A DNA stretch of 64,000 bases, from contig JBJOHV010000097.1 in the NCBI GenBank assembly GCA_046047495.1, positions 124,001-188,000 on the forward strand. Reading direction: 5' to 3'. The stretch comes from NORP240 sp046047495 (GTDB taxonomy: Bacteria > Pseudomonadota > Gammaproteobacteria > Pseudomonadales > Pseudohongiellaceae). Positions 27,680 to 35,004 of the stretch are shown here, piece after piece (positions within the stretch are counted from its first letter, which is position 1; every line of letters starts with the position of its first letter). The notes below the pieces were generated by a model, which made no database searches, was not told where the DNA came from, and saw only the letters and a list, made by a program, of their open reading frames with translations. The translations under genes and the position numbers were made by a program.

Positions 27680-28162
27680 ATGGCAACAGCTTACGCTGCT
27701 TCAGTCGATTTGCCACTGGGAATGGCCCAGGTCTGGCAGTGGCTGACCGATATCCGGGAACCCTGCCCGTGGCTTCCTGGCACCATCTCCCTGCGGCAGC
27801 AGGATGCCGGCGAGCTGGGGCGGGGCAGCGTTGTGCAGGTGCGGGGGCAACACCAATACTGGTCGGTCTCGGTGACCTATTGGGAGCCGCCCAAGACCCT
27901 GGAGCTGATCAGGACTGTCTGGTACGGGACCCTGGTCTATCGTCTGCATCTGGCCCAGGAATCGACCACGGCTCTCTGCACCTCCGCGCAGCTGCAGGTC
28001 ACCGGTCTGGCCCCTTACGGACAGCAAGCCTGGTGGATCAAACCGCTGCTGTGGTTCGAATGGCGGCGGCTGAAAAGATGGCTGACAAGCCTGCCCACGC
28101 GGCTGGGACCGCAGGACGGCGCAGCGCCGGTCAACACAATTGAAAATCGAGAGGTGGATTGA
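27680..28162 (+). CDS. SRPBCC (polyketide cyclase/START-like) family protein
   Basis: A 160-residue protein with features of the SRPBCC ligand-binding fold: an N-terminal VDLPLGMAQVWQWLTDIREP (helix facing the pocket), then RGSVVQVRGQ and a strand-rich centre ending in a long helix with WWIKPLLWFEWRR. Such proteins bind lipids or hydrophobic ligands; no specific ligand can be given. It is divergent from the molybdoenzyme and its stop overlaps the start of the following binding-protein gene. Confidence 0.6.
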   Translation: MATAYAASVDLPLGMAQVWQWLTDIREPCPWLPGTISLRQQDAGELGRGSVVQVRGQHQYWSVSVTYWEPPKTLELIRTVWYGTLVYRLHLAQESTTALCTSAQLQVTGLAPYGQQAWWIKPLLWFEWRRLKRWLTSLPTRLGPQDGAAPVNTIENREVD

Positions 28163-29400
28163 TGCGAGCTGTAATGCCGCTGCTGAGTCTGATTCTGTTG
28201 CTGACCTTATCCACTGCGGCCCGCAGCCAGGAACCCATCCGCATAGCCTATATCGACCCCTTGAGCGGCTCATTCTCCGCCACCGGTTACAACGGCCTGC
28301 GCCAGTACCAGTTTGCGGTGGAGGAACTGGTGAATTCCCGCGGCGGGGTGTTGGGCGGTCGGCGCCTGGAAATCGTCGCCTATGACAACAAGGCCAATGT
28401 GCAGGACTCCCAGTTGCAATTGCGCCGGGCCATCAGCGAGGACATCCACTTCATCCTTCAGGGCAGCAGCTCAGCAGTGGCCAATGCCCTGTCCGAATCC
28501 ATCGAGCGCCACAACCGGCGCAATCCCGATCAGCGCCTGCTGTTCCTCAACTATGCAGCCGTGGATCCGGCCCTGACCAACGCCAATTGCAGCTTCTGGC
28601 ATTTCCGCTTCGATGCCCATGCGGACATCAAGATGCAGGCCCTGACTGACATGATCGCCGAACGTCCCGATATTGGCAGTGTTTACATCATCGGCCAGGA
28701 CTACTCCTTCGGCAAGGCGGTGGCCGACACGGCGGTGGCCATGCTGGCAAGCAAGCGACCGGACATCGTTATCGCCGGCAACGAGCTGCACCCGATGGAA
28801 AGCGTCAAGGACTTCACCCCCTATGTGACCAAGATTGCCCAGTCCGGAGCCGATGCCATCATCACCGGCAACTGGGGTGCGGACATGGTGAGCCTGGGTA
28901 AAGCCATCACCGAAGCCGGCATCAAAGTGCCGGTATTCACCTATTACGCCGCCTTCGACGGCATCACCTCAACCCTGGGTGCGGCCGGCAAAAACCAGTT
29001 CCGCCTGGTTCACGAGGGGCATTTCAATCCCGCGCCGACCCAGCCGTATGCGGACTACGTGCGCAAATTCAAGCAACAGTTTCCCGACCATGATGTGTCC
29101 TATCCACGCACCATCACCGTGATAGAAATGCTCGCCAAGGCCCTGGAGCAGGCCGGCACTGACGACCCGCTGCAGGTGGCGCTGGCGCTGGAGGGCATGG
29201 AACACACCAACATCCATGGCGCCCGGGTCTTCATGCGCAGCGAGGATCACCAGCTGTTCCAGCCGGTGCAGATTTCCGTGCATACCGACGAGGACATTGT
29301 TTTCGATGGCGACAACTCCGGATTCGGCCTCGTCACGGAGGCCAGCGTACCGCTGGAAAACACCCTGGTGGACCACAGTTGTCGCATGCGACGGCCTTGA
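28162..29400 (+). CDS. Periplasmic substrate-binding protein, branched-chain amino-acid ABC type
   Basis: A 412-residue protein with a signal peptide (LLSLILLLTLSTAARSQ) and the type I periplasmic binding fold of LivK/urea-type receptors: IRIAYIDPLSGSFSATG, a central VYIIGQDYSFGKAVADT and GADAIITGNWGADMV. The ATG overlaps the upstream stop as TGATG. No permease or ATPase genes accompany it, so it may serve a distant transporter or act as a sensor or enzyme accessory. The nearby molybdoenzyme makes a redox-linked role possible but unproven. Confidence 0.88.
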   Translation: MRAVMPLLSLILLLTLSTAARSQEPIRIAYIDPLSGSFSATGYNGLRQYQFAVEELVNSRGGVLGGRRLEIVAYDNKANVQDSQLQLRRAISEDIHFILQGSSSAVANALSESIERHNRRNPDQRLLFLNYAAVDPALTNANCSFWHFRFDAHADIKMQALTDMIAERPDIGSVYIIGQDYSFGKAVADTAVAMLASKRPDIVIAGNELHPMESVKDFTPYVTKIAQSGADAIITGNWGADMVSLGKAITEAGIKVPVFTYYAAFDGITSTLGAAGKNQFRLVHEGHFNPAPTQPYADYVRKFKQQFPDHDVSYPRTITVIEMLAKALEQAGTDDPLQVALALEGMEHTNIHGARVFMRSEDHQLFQPVQISVHTDEDIVFDGDNSGFGLVTEASVPLENTLVDHSCRMRRP

Positions 29401-29444
29401 GCATACATCTCCTTCCCATATAGTGTGGGTGTGGAGTGCCAACT

Positions 29445-29460
29445 ACACCATATTTGGTGT
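29445..29460. repeat. Perfect 6-bp inverted repeat, possible operator
   Basis: ACACCA-TATT-TGGTGT forms a perfect palindrome about 130 bases before the 766-residue gene and 45 bases after the binding-protein stop. There is no T tract, so it is not a typical terminator. An operator for a dimeric regulator is the simplest reading, but it is unsupported by other copies. Confidence 0.4.
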
Positions 29461-29589
29461 CCGCAGGAGTCCGGCAGCCACTGTCACACAACTGTGTTGC
29501 TATCGGTACGGGTGTTTTTGCACAATGAGCTTTTTTTGGCCTCCAGCCAATGATTCCGGCGCTCAGGAAATTGCACAGGGAAACGCTGT

Positions 29590-31890
29590 ATGTCCGATCC
29601 CGAAAACCAACACATCCTGCAGATACCACAGGCCAGCCGCGCCCTGGCGCTGAACATCGAATCCCTTTCCAGGGGCATCGACAACTACCATATCGACGTC
29701 AAGCTCAGTAAGAAGTTCTGCAACAGCGTCAAGAAGGTTGCCGACCTGCTGGTATCCCAGCTGGCCGTACCCAACCCCAAGAACTGGGATAACTCCACCC
29801 AGCTCGAGGAGATGCGGGACAACTACGTGGATCTGATGACGGTGCTGATCCACCGGGTCAAGACCAATCTGCAACCCAATGAGATCAGCTTCTTGCAGCT
29901 GGCCCCCATCAAATACATCATCAAGCTGGTGCGGGCACGACTAAACGACGACCTGGACAAGCTCGCGGCCCGTACATCGGAATTGCGCAACAAGGGCTCC
30001 ACCGAGGCGCTGGCCTCCGACCAGAAATTGTTCTGGCTGCGTAAAAACTACGACAGCATCCTCTATACCATCCAGAAGCAGATCTTCAATCAGCTGCATC
30101 GCGCCGAGAACAAGCACCTGGCCGCTCTGCGTCAGCAATTCCTGCCGGCGGAGTGCCATGAGTTTGCGGAGCTGATGTTCAATCCACTGCTGTTCAGCAA
30201 CGATCTGAGCGGCATGCAGTTGCTGGTGAGCGAGTACTGTGTTTGGGACACCAACAGTCAACCCAACGGATTTGTCCAGCTGAACGAACGGATCGAGCAG
30301 TTGCTCCAGCAAATGCTCAAGGATTTTCCCGCTGCGCCCCTCAAGGGCGAGGCTGGCGATCAAGCGGGTATTACTGAAATCACCGATGAGATGGGCGGCT
30401 TCGTCGCCAGTCAGCCATTCCTGGGCCAGGCTCGTGACAGCAAGGATTTGCTGGCGGAAACCATCACCTGGCTGGAGGATCCGGTCACCCTGCAGAGGGT
30501 TTTCAGTCTCCAGAAACACCAGGACAGATTGCTGGAAGTCCGCAAGACCGAAGGCTTCGGCGCCTGGTGGCGCCAGCGGGGGGAAGTCAACCATCTGCGC
30601 AAAGTGCTGCTGAAGCTCACCAAGATCCTCAAGTCCCAAAACCTGCTGCCGCAGATTCTCAGTGGCTGGCAACTGCGCACCATCTGGACCTCCACCCTGG
30701 CCGAGCGGATGGACATGAAGACGGTGAGCCTGTACCTGGGCAGCAGCAACAGAAAACCTCCGGACAGTTTCGGCCCCGGGCAGAATCCCACCCCGGAACA
30801 GCTGAGGTTTCTGGAGGAAACCCGACTCAAGATTCAACAACAGGTCGCCGACGTGGAACCGGAAACGGCCGCCAGGGTTCTGGTTGACGTCAGCCGCTAT
30901 CGGCTGCACCTCAAGTATTTCCGCCTCACTCACCGCATATTCAATCGCATCTCCCTGTTGACCAAGCAGGATGACATCCAGCTCTCGCGGGAAGCGGGGA
31001 CCCTCTATGCGCTGCCCACCAGCAGTGAGATCGAGGAGGATGAGGAGCGCATCGTCCATCACACTATTCTCAAGGCGGATGTGCGCGGATCCACCACGGT
31101 GACCGACGAGCTCACCAACAAGGGCCTGAACCCGGCCTCCTATTTCAGCCTGCGTTTCTTCGGGCCCATCAACAAGTTCCTGGACACCTTTGGTGCCAAC
31201 AAGGTATTCATCGAGGGCGATGCCATCATTCTCAGCTTCCTCGAATACGAGCACACGCCCCAGCAATGGTTTTCCGTGGCCCGGGCCTGCGGCATGGCCA
31301 AGGAGATGCTGACCATCGTCGGGCAGAACAACCGGCATTCAACCCAGATGGGACTGCCTGTGCTGGAATTGGGAATTGGCATCTGCTACTCCAACGAGGC
31401 GCCCCGCTATCTGTATGATGACGACAGGCCCATCATGATTTCCGGCGCCATCGGTCTGGCTGACCGCCTGTCATCCTGTTCCTGGAATCTGCGCAAGCAA
31501 ATGCAACCCGGCTTGTTCAATATCGATGTTTTCCGCTACGCGGAGGGAGAAAAGGGCAAGGGCGAAAAAGGCCAGCATTACGTGCGTTACAACGTCAACG
31601 GCATTCTGATCGACAACGTGGCGTTCGCGAAGCTTGCCGAGGAGGTCAGCCTGCAGAAAATCCGGGTCAAGCTGAATGGCAGGGATTACCTGTTCCACAC
31701 CGGGACCTACCCGGATTTGCAGGGCAGGAAGCGGGAGTTGATCATCCGGGAGGGCCAGGTGGGGCTGTGGCGCAATGAAACCATGGAAGACAATCCGGAC
31801 GACGATGAAAAGTATTACGAGGTGGTGGTGAATCGCAAAGTCATCACCCTGGTGCTGGAAGTCAAGAACCGCAATAAAACCGAAGCCTGA
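29590..31890 (+). CDS. Large protein with class III nucleotidyl cyclase-like C-terminal domain
   Basis: A 766-residue cytosolic protein, with no signal peptide or membrane span. Residues 1-470 are mostly helical and match nothing I recognise. From about residue 490 the sequence resembles a class III cyclase homology domain: KADVRGSTTVTDEL (first metal Asp, residues 494-507), VFIEGDAIILSF (second Asp, near 543), LELGIGICYSNEAP and ISGAIGLADRLSS. About 90 further residues follow. Residues that choose ATP or GTP cannot be assigned by eye. It is preceded by an unusual intergenic region with a palindrome. A signalling enzyme or a degenerate nucleotide sensor are both possible. Confidence 0.6.
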   Translation: MSDPENQHILQIPQASRALALNIESLSRGIDNYHIDVKLSKKFCNSVKKVADLLVSQLAVPNPKNWDNSTQLEEMRDNYVDLMTVLIHRVKTNLQPNEISFLQLAPIKYIIKLVRARLNDDLDKLAARTSELRNKGSTEALASDQKLFWLRKNYDSILYTIQKQIFNQLHRAENKHLAALRQQFLPAECHEFAELMFNPLLFSNDLSGMQLLVSEYCVWDTNSQPNGFVQLNERIEQLLQQMLKDFPAAPLKGEAGDQAGITEITDEMGGFVASQPFLGQARDSKDLLAETITWLEDPVTLQRVFSLQKHQDRLLEVRKTEGFGAWWRQRGEVNHLRKVLLKLTKILKSQNLLPQILSGWQLRTIWTSTLAERMDMKTVSLYLGSSNRKPPDSFGPGQNPTPEQLRFLEETRLKIQQQVADVEPETAARVLVDVSRYRLHLKYFRLTHRIFNRISLLTKQDDIQLSREAGTLYALPTSSEIEEDEERIVHHTILKADVRGSTTVTDELTNKGLNPASYFSLRFFGPINKFLDTFGANKVFIEGDAIILSFLEYEHTPQQWFSVARACGMAKEMLTIVGQNNRHSTQMGLPVLELGIGICYSNEAPRYLYDDDRPIMISGAIGLADRLSSCSWNLRKQMQPGLFNIDVFRYAEGEKGKGEKGQHYVRYNVNGILIDNVAFAKLAEEVSLQKIRVKLNGRDYLFHTGTYPDLQGRKRELIIREGQVGLWRNETMEDNPDDDEKYYEVVVNRKVITLVLEVKNRNKTEA

Positions 31891-32180
31891 ACCCTTCCCC
31901 GCGTCAACCGGCACACAGCGGCGGATCTGCATGCCATACTGATGCCGTTTCCTTCAGTAAATAGCCCGCCAAGGAACGATTTCCATCGGGAAATTTTCAA
32001 TTACTGATGATGGAAAGCTGCAAGAAATCCCGTTAATCCAAGGAGTTTACGAAAAAGCTTCCCAGGCGATTGATCTGTGCTAGCTTCTTTGCCGGGAGAT
32101 TTAGGGGGTTGTCCGGCGAAAACCCGGCCCGGGTCCCACACGATCTCCGCCATTACCACGACATCACTAGCGGAACTCCA

Positions 32181-32492
32181 ATGATTGCCAAGACTATGAA
32201 ACAGACCATTTCTAAATTTTCGCCCATTACCATCAATGTCAAAAAGAACATCCGTCGTCTGCGGCTCAACAAGGGCTACTCCATGAATGAGGGCGCACGC
32301 CTGCTGGACGTTTCTCGCAAGCAGCTGGAAGACATAGAAACCGTGCGCAACTATGGTTGCCATCTGGACCTGGAGCTACTGGCCAAGATCAAGGTGATCT
32401 ATGACGTGTCCCTGGATGATCTGGTGGGGGAACTGCCGGCGGATTACTACTCCGACTATTTCATCCGGCCCCGCAAAAAGCTTGCTGACTGA
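32181..32492 (+). CDS. Small XRE-family helix-turn-helix regulator
   Basis: A 103-residue protein whose central part (about residues 22-80) is an XRE-type helix-turn-helix: IRRLRLNKGYSMNEGARLLD then VSRKQLEDIE and a last helix, LLAKIKVIYDVSLDDLVG. I use the ATG at 32181; one 15 bases later would also retain the domain. The C-terminal tail YYSDYFIRPRKKLAD is unrelated to any effector domain known to me. The 290 bases upstream of it, after the 766-residue gene, contain no other gene that I can support. Confidence 0.72.
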   Translation: MIAKTMKQTISKFSPITINVKKNIRRLRLNKGYSMNEGARLLDVSRKQLEDIETVRNYGCHLDLELLAKIKVIYDVSLDDLVGELPADYYSDYFIRPRKKLAD

Positions 32493-32567
32493 CGAGCGAC
32501 GGCGGATGGACTGTCCGGTACCCCGGATGTGGCGACGGGCCATTTAGCGGAACCCCTGCATTTCGTG

Positions 32568-32573
32568 TATAAT
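32568..32573 (+). promoter_or_regulatory. Candidate -10 box of the 58-residue protein gene
   Basis: A perfect TATAAT lies 46 bases before the ATG at 32620. The -35 region (TTAGCG at a spacing of 18) is weak. The spacing to the gene and the isolated intergenic position support it. Confidence 0.45.
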
Positions 32574-32619
32574 GGCCCGCTTTGACACTCACCGTACGCA
32601 GTAGCAGAAGCAGGTATCC

Positions 32620-32796
32620 ATGGCCACCAAAGTGAAGAAAACCTCCCCCGTCAGCAACCGCAACGATCTGGAACAGCACATCGCCGAGTTTCTCAAGGCC
32701 GGCGGCAAGGTGCAGAAAATTCCCTCCGGTGTCAGCGGTCAGACTTCCACCAGCGGTCCGCGACAGATCGTTCTGAGTCACAAAACCAGCTCCTGA
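32620..32796 (+). CDS. Small basic protein of 58 residues, function unknown
   Basis: An ATG at 32620 opens a 58-residue frame with its own candidate promoter and a GCAGAAGCAGG leader. The product begins MATKVKKTSPVSNRNDLEQH, has a short helix (IAEFLKAGGKVQKIPSG) and ends with a polar GVSGQTSTSGPRQIVLSHK tail. From memory, proteins with the NDLEQxIxxFLxxGGxVQxIPSGVSG pattern occur in other gammaproteobacteria; I cannot name the family. A strong hairpin downstream (32852-32888) may end the transcript. Confidence 0.7.
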   Translation: MATKVKKTSPVSNRNDLEQHIAEFLKAGGKVQKIPSGVSGQTSTSGPRQIVLSHKTSS

Positions 32797-32851
32797 ACAC
32801 CCCGAAATAGCCGGGCGCGCATCCCGAAAACTCCGCACCCACTGCACCGTC

Positions 32852-32888
32852 TGCCCGTCGGACGCCCTCTCCCGGGCGCCGGCGGGCA
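32852..32888. terminator. GC-rich hairpin between convergent genes
   Basis: TGCCCGTCGGACGCCC pairs with GGGCGCCGGCGGGCA around a six-base loop, giving about 15 pairs with one bulged base. It lies between the 58-residue protein gene and the convergent TraB/GumN gene, whose stop is two bases away. There is no T tract on either side, so termination here is inferred from position. Confidence 0.5.
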
Positions 32889-32889
32889 T

Positions 32890-33792
32890 TCAGAGCTGTT
32901 GTATCCGGTAGCCCTTCTCCTCGAGCAGACTCAGCAACCCGTCTTCCCCCACCAGGTGGGCTGCACCTACCAGCACGAACTCCGTGCCCGGGTCAGAAAA
33001 CATCCGTTCAATAATGGATATCCAGTTGTTGTTGCGTTCCACCAGCAATGAATCGTAGAGGGCGGGTGACTGGGATTTCATGTCATCGACGAACATCTCG
33101 GCCAGCTTCCGGTTGTCGCCCTCCCGCCAGGCGGCGATCAGTTCATCCATGATGGAGGAAACCTCGGCCATGTCCTTGAGGGACAGCAGGATGAATTCAC
33201 TTTCATTGCCCTCACCCATGGAGGCAAGGTAATCGATCTGGGCCTGCACTGACTCCAGCTCGCCGGTGGGCTTGGCGTCACCCAGCGCACGATTGTGGAA
33301 ATGCATGTCCACGCCCTGGGGAGTGAATCCCATTTTCTGGAATTCCAGAACCTGCAGGGTGCTGACCAGCAACCCGGGTTTGAACTTCTCCACCATCATC
33401 AGCGGCATGCCGGTGCTGCCGAGGTAGTCGTCGAGGGCATCCAGCGCCTCCTGATTCAGCACCGTGCGCAGACTGCGGGCATCGCTGTACATCAATTGCT
33501 GCAACATGCCGGCCTGCACCGCCATGTCGTTCATGGCAGAGATGTCGGTCTCGAAGTACAGCCGGTCCGACTGCTGATAGGCCTGCTCGAATTCCTCCGG
33601 CAAGGGATAATCCGAGGGGCGCAGCAGATGCACGGTGCCGGCCAGAAAAACCCTGCTGTCACCCGACGAGGCAACCCACACTGCCGAGTCTCCCAGCGCC
33701 ACCGCCGGGAACGTGACCAGGCCCAGGATCACCGGCCAGGCGCCTATCCAACGAGACAACCGCATCCACACCGCATTGCAAGCCGAGATCAT
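32890..33792 (-). CDS. TraB/GumN family protein
   Basis: A 300-residue protein with an N-terminal signal peptide (WPVILGLVTFPAVALG) and the family's FLAGTVHLLRPSDYPLP start, a central GVDMHFHNRA and the C-terminal VLVGAAHLVGEDGLLSLLEEKGY. The paired GTVH and GAAHL motifs are the defining feature of this group, related to TIKI/PrgY metalloproteases. Its bacterial role is unknown. The ATG at 33792 has an AAGG site 12 bases upstream; the frame is open for 26 more codons before it. Confidence 0.85.
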   Translation of the reverse strand: MISACNAVWMRLSRWIGAWPVILGLVTFPAVALGDSAVWVASSGDSRVFLAGTVHLLRPSDYPLPEEFEQAYQQSDRLYFETDISAMNDMAVQAGMLQQLMYSDARSLRTVLNQEALDALDDYLGSTGMPLMMVEKFKPGLLVSTLQVLEFQKMGFTPQGVDMHFHNRALGDAKPTGELESVQAQIDYLASMGEGNESEFILLSLKDMAEVSSIMDELIAAWREGDNRKLAEMFVDDMKSQSPALYDSLLVERNNNWISIIERMFSDPGTEFVLVGAAHLVGEDGLLSLLEEKGYRIQQL

Positions 33793-33884
33793 GGCAAGTA
33801 CCTTAGGATTTTTGACGGACTGCAAAGGTACCATGACAATCCGGTGTGACAAAGACGGTGTGAACGACAACTGTGACCAGGCCC

Positions 33885-34244
33885 ATGGCTGTCCTGCTGT
33901 TTAAACTGCGCCATGTGCCCGACGACGAGGCGGAGGAAATCCGGGACTTGCTGACCCGCCACGGTATCGAGTTCTATGAGACTTCCGCAGGGATCTGGCG
34001 CATTTCCTTGCCGGGGATCTGGCTGCCCACGGCGGACCAACTCCCCCTGGCGCAACGCCTGCTCGACGAATTCCAGCAGCAGCGCTATCTGCAGGCGCGG
34101 CAACATTACGAGAGTCTGAAAGCGGCGGGTCGTCAGAGAACCCTGCTCAGCATGTTCCGTGAAAATCCACTGCACTATGGGTTGTACTGCGGTTTGATCG
34201 CAGTGGTGCTTTATCTGTCCCTGCAGTGGTTTCTGGGATACTAG
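33885..34244 (+). CDS. DUF6164-like small membrane protein
   Basis: A 119-residue protein: a soluble N-terminal domain with LLFKLRHVPDDEAEEIRDLL and GIEFYETSAGIWRISLPGIW, then a charged helix and one C-terminal membrane span (YGLYCGLIAVVLYLSLQWF). The N-terminal pattern resembles DUF6164 proteins of gammaproteobacteria. I chose the ATG at 33885 over the GTG at 33873 because it gives the usual MAxLLFKLR start. It is divergent from the TraB/GumN gene. Confidence 0.72.
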   Translation: MAVLLFKLRHVPDDEAEEIRDLLTRHGIEFYETSAGIWRISLPGIWLPTADQLPLAQRLLDEFQQQRYLQARQHYESLKAAGRQRTLLSMFRENPLHYGLYCGLIAVVLYLSLQWFLGY

Positions 34245-34543
34245 GCACGGCTTGTGGGTGGAAGAGGAGGACCGTACGGAGTCAGGAAGCGCAAGGCGAT
34301 TTCCTGTCCCTTGATTCGGACCATCTGCACCAGTGAATCAGGCTGCGGGTCATCGCCTTCCTCGCTGTGCAACCTGGCCTGCAATTCCATCATGACATAA
34401 CACCCGGCCACTTTGTCCGTGGTCAGGCACAGTCCGCCACGGGATACATTCCGCACTTCACCGGTTACCACGCCCAGCAACGGGTGGCTGAGGCTGACCC
34501 GGCTCCCCACCGTCGCGCGTTCATGGCGTCGTCGTTCGATCAT
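34241..34543 (-). CDS. PilZ-domain protein
   Basis: A 100-residue single-domain PilZ protein. The c-di-GMP-binding motifs are visible: RRRHERATV near the N-terminus (RxxxR type) and NVSRGGLCL (NxSxxG type). PilZ proteins sense cyclic di-GMP and often act on motility or exopolysaccharide. Its end overlaps the convergent DUF6164-like gene by four bases. Upstream of it begins a 460-base noncoding stretch. Confidence 0.85.
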   Translation of the reverse strand: MIERRRHERATVGSRVSLSHPLLGVVTGEVRNVSRGGLCLTTDKVAGCYVMMELQARLHSEEGDDPQPDSLVQMVRIKGQEIALRFLTPYGPPLPPTSRA

Positions 34544-34685
34544 GGACTGCTTCCTCTTCGGTGCACTACGCCCTCAGTGTAGGCCATCCGCCAACGGCAA
34601 TTTTGTGACATGGCACGCAGGCCCGGCGCCGCGGCTGTGACCGGACTCGCAAACCCGTCACTCCATGGACCGTGTATTTTGGGTT

Positions 34686-34714
34686 TTGACAGCCCACAGG
34701 CTCTGGGCTATAAA
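34686..34714 (+). promoter_or_regulatory. Near-consensus sigma-70 promoter for a candidate small RNA
   Basis: TTGACA (34686-34691) and TATAAA (34709-34714) are separated by exactly 17 bases, the best promoter match I found in the window. It faces into noncoding sequence; no protein gene follows on the plus strand before the terminator at 34913-34956. Transcription would begin near 34721. Confidence 0.75.
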
Positions 34715-34785
34715 GGGGTCAGACCATATGTTGGCTTTTCCAAACAGGGGGGAACTTGCTGACATTCGTATCACACCCTGAATGC

Positions 34786-34798
34786 AAGGAGGTGATCC
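34786..34798 (+). promoter_or_regulatory. Extended Shine-Dalgarno sequence without a start codon
   Basis: AAGGAGGTGATCC is the exact reverse complement of the 3' end of 16S rRNA (GGATCACCTCCTT). The next bases contain no ATG, GTG or TTG at a usable distance, so it does not begin an ordinary gene. It lies inside the candidate small RNA. Confidence 0.6.
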
Positions 34799-34912
34799 CA
34801 TTAATAGTCAATCTATAAAGGGAGCCTCCGGTCGTCTTTGCTGAAGACCTGCTGTTTAAAAGCGTCAGGTCATCACCACCAAAGCGCTGGAGTCCGCTCC
34901 TCAAGGTAGAAG

Positions 34913-34956
34913 ATCCCGTTGTCGCTCCATTAGCGGGTGGCAACGGGATTTTTTTT
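34913..34956 (+). terminator. Rho-independent terminator of the candidate small RNA
   Basis: ATCCCGTTG (34913-34921) pairs perfectly with CAACGGGAT (34941-34949), with an inner CGCT/AGCG stem, followed by a run of eight T. The T run is on the plus strand only, so the direction is clear. The convergent lhr stop is 50 bases further on. Confidence 0.88.
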
Positions 34957-35004
34957 GTCCTGCAGTGGTTTTGCTCCCGCGGTGAGCGCCCCGGTCCGCG
35001 GTGC

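Larger units (their letters stand above)
34721..34956 (+). ncRNA. Candidate structured small RNA of about 235 nt
   Basis: A strong promoter at its 5' end and a rho-independent terminator at its 3' end frame a stretch with no plausible reading frame. Inside are several stems: TTGG-CTTTT-CCAA, GTCTT-TGCTG-AAGAC, GACCTG with CAGGTC around a 14-base loop (alternative to the previous one), and GGAG-TCCG-CTCC. Four GGA motifs occur before the terminator, which could suggest CsrA/RsmA binding, but their loop placement is not consistent. A 13-base match to the anti-Shine-Dalgarno sequence lies at 34786-34798. I do not recognise it as 6S, tmRNA, RNase P or SRP RNA. The remaining bases from 34544 to 34685 hold nothing that I can support. 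Confidence 0.65.

Noticed and set aside
26370..27746. Open frame antisense to the SoxC-like gene
   Set aside because: The minus strand encodes an intact Tat signal and molybdenum site; the plus frame has no motif.
29486..29500. CRP binding site in front of the cyclase-like gene
   Set aside because: CACACAACTGTGTTG is an imperfect palindrome but lacks the TGTGA-N6-TCACA pattern.
34786..34798. A fragment of an antisense 16S rRNA gene
   Set aside because: The match ends after 13 bases; the next bases do not continue the rRNA sequence.
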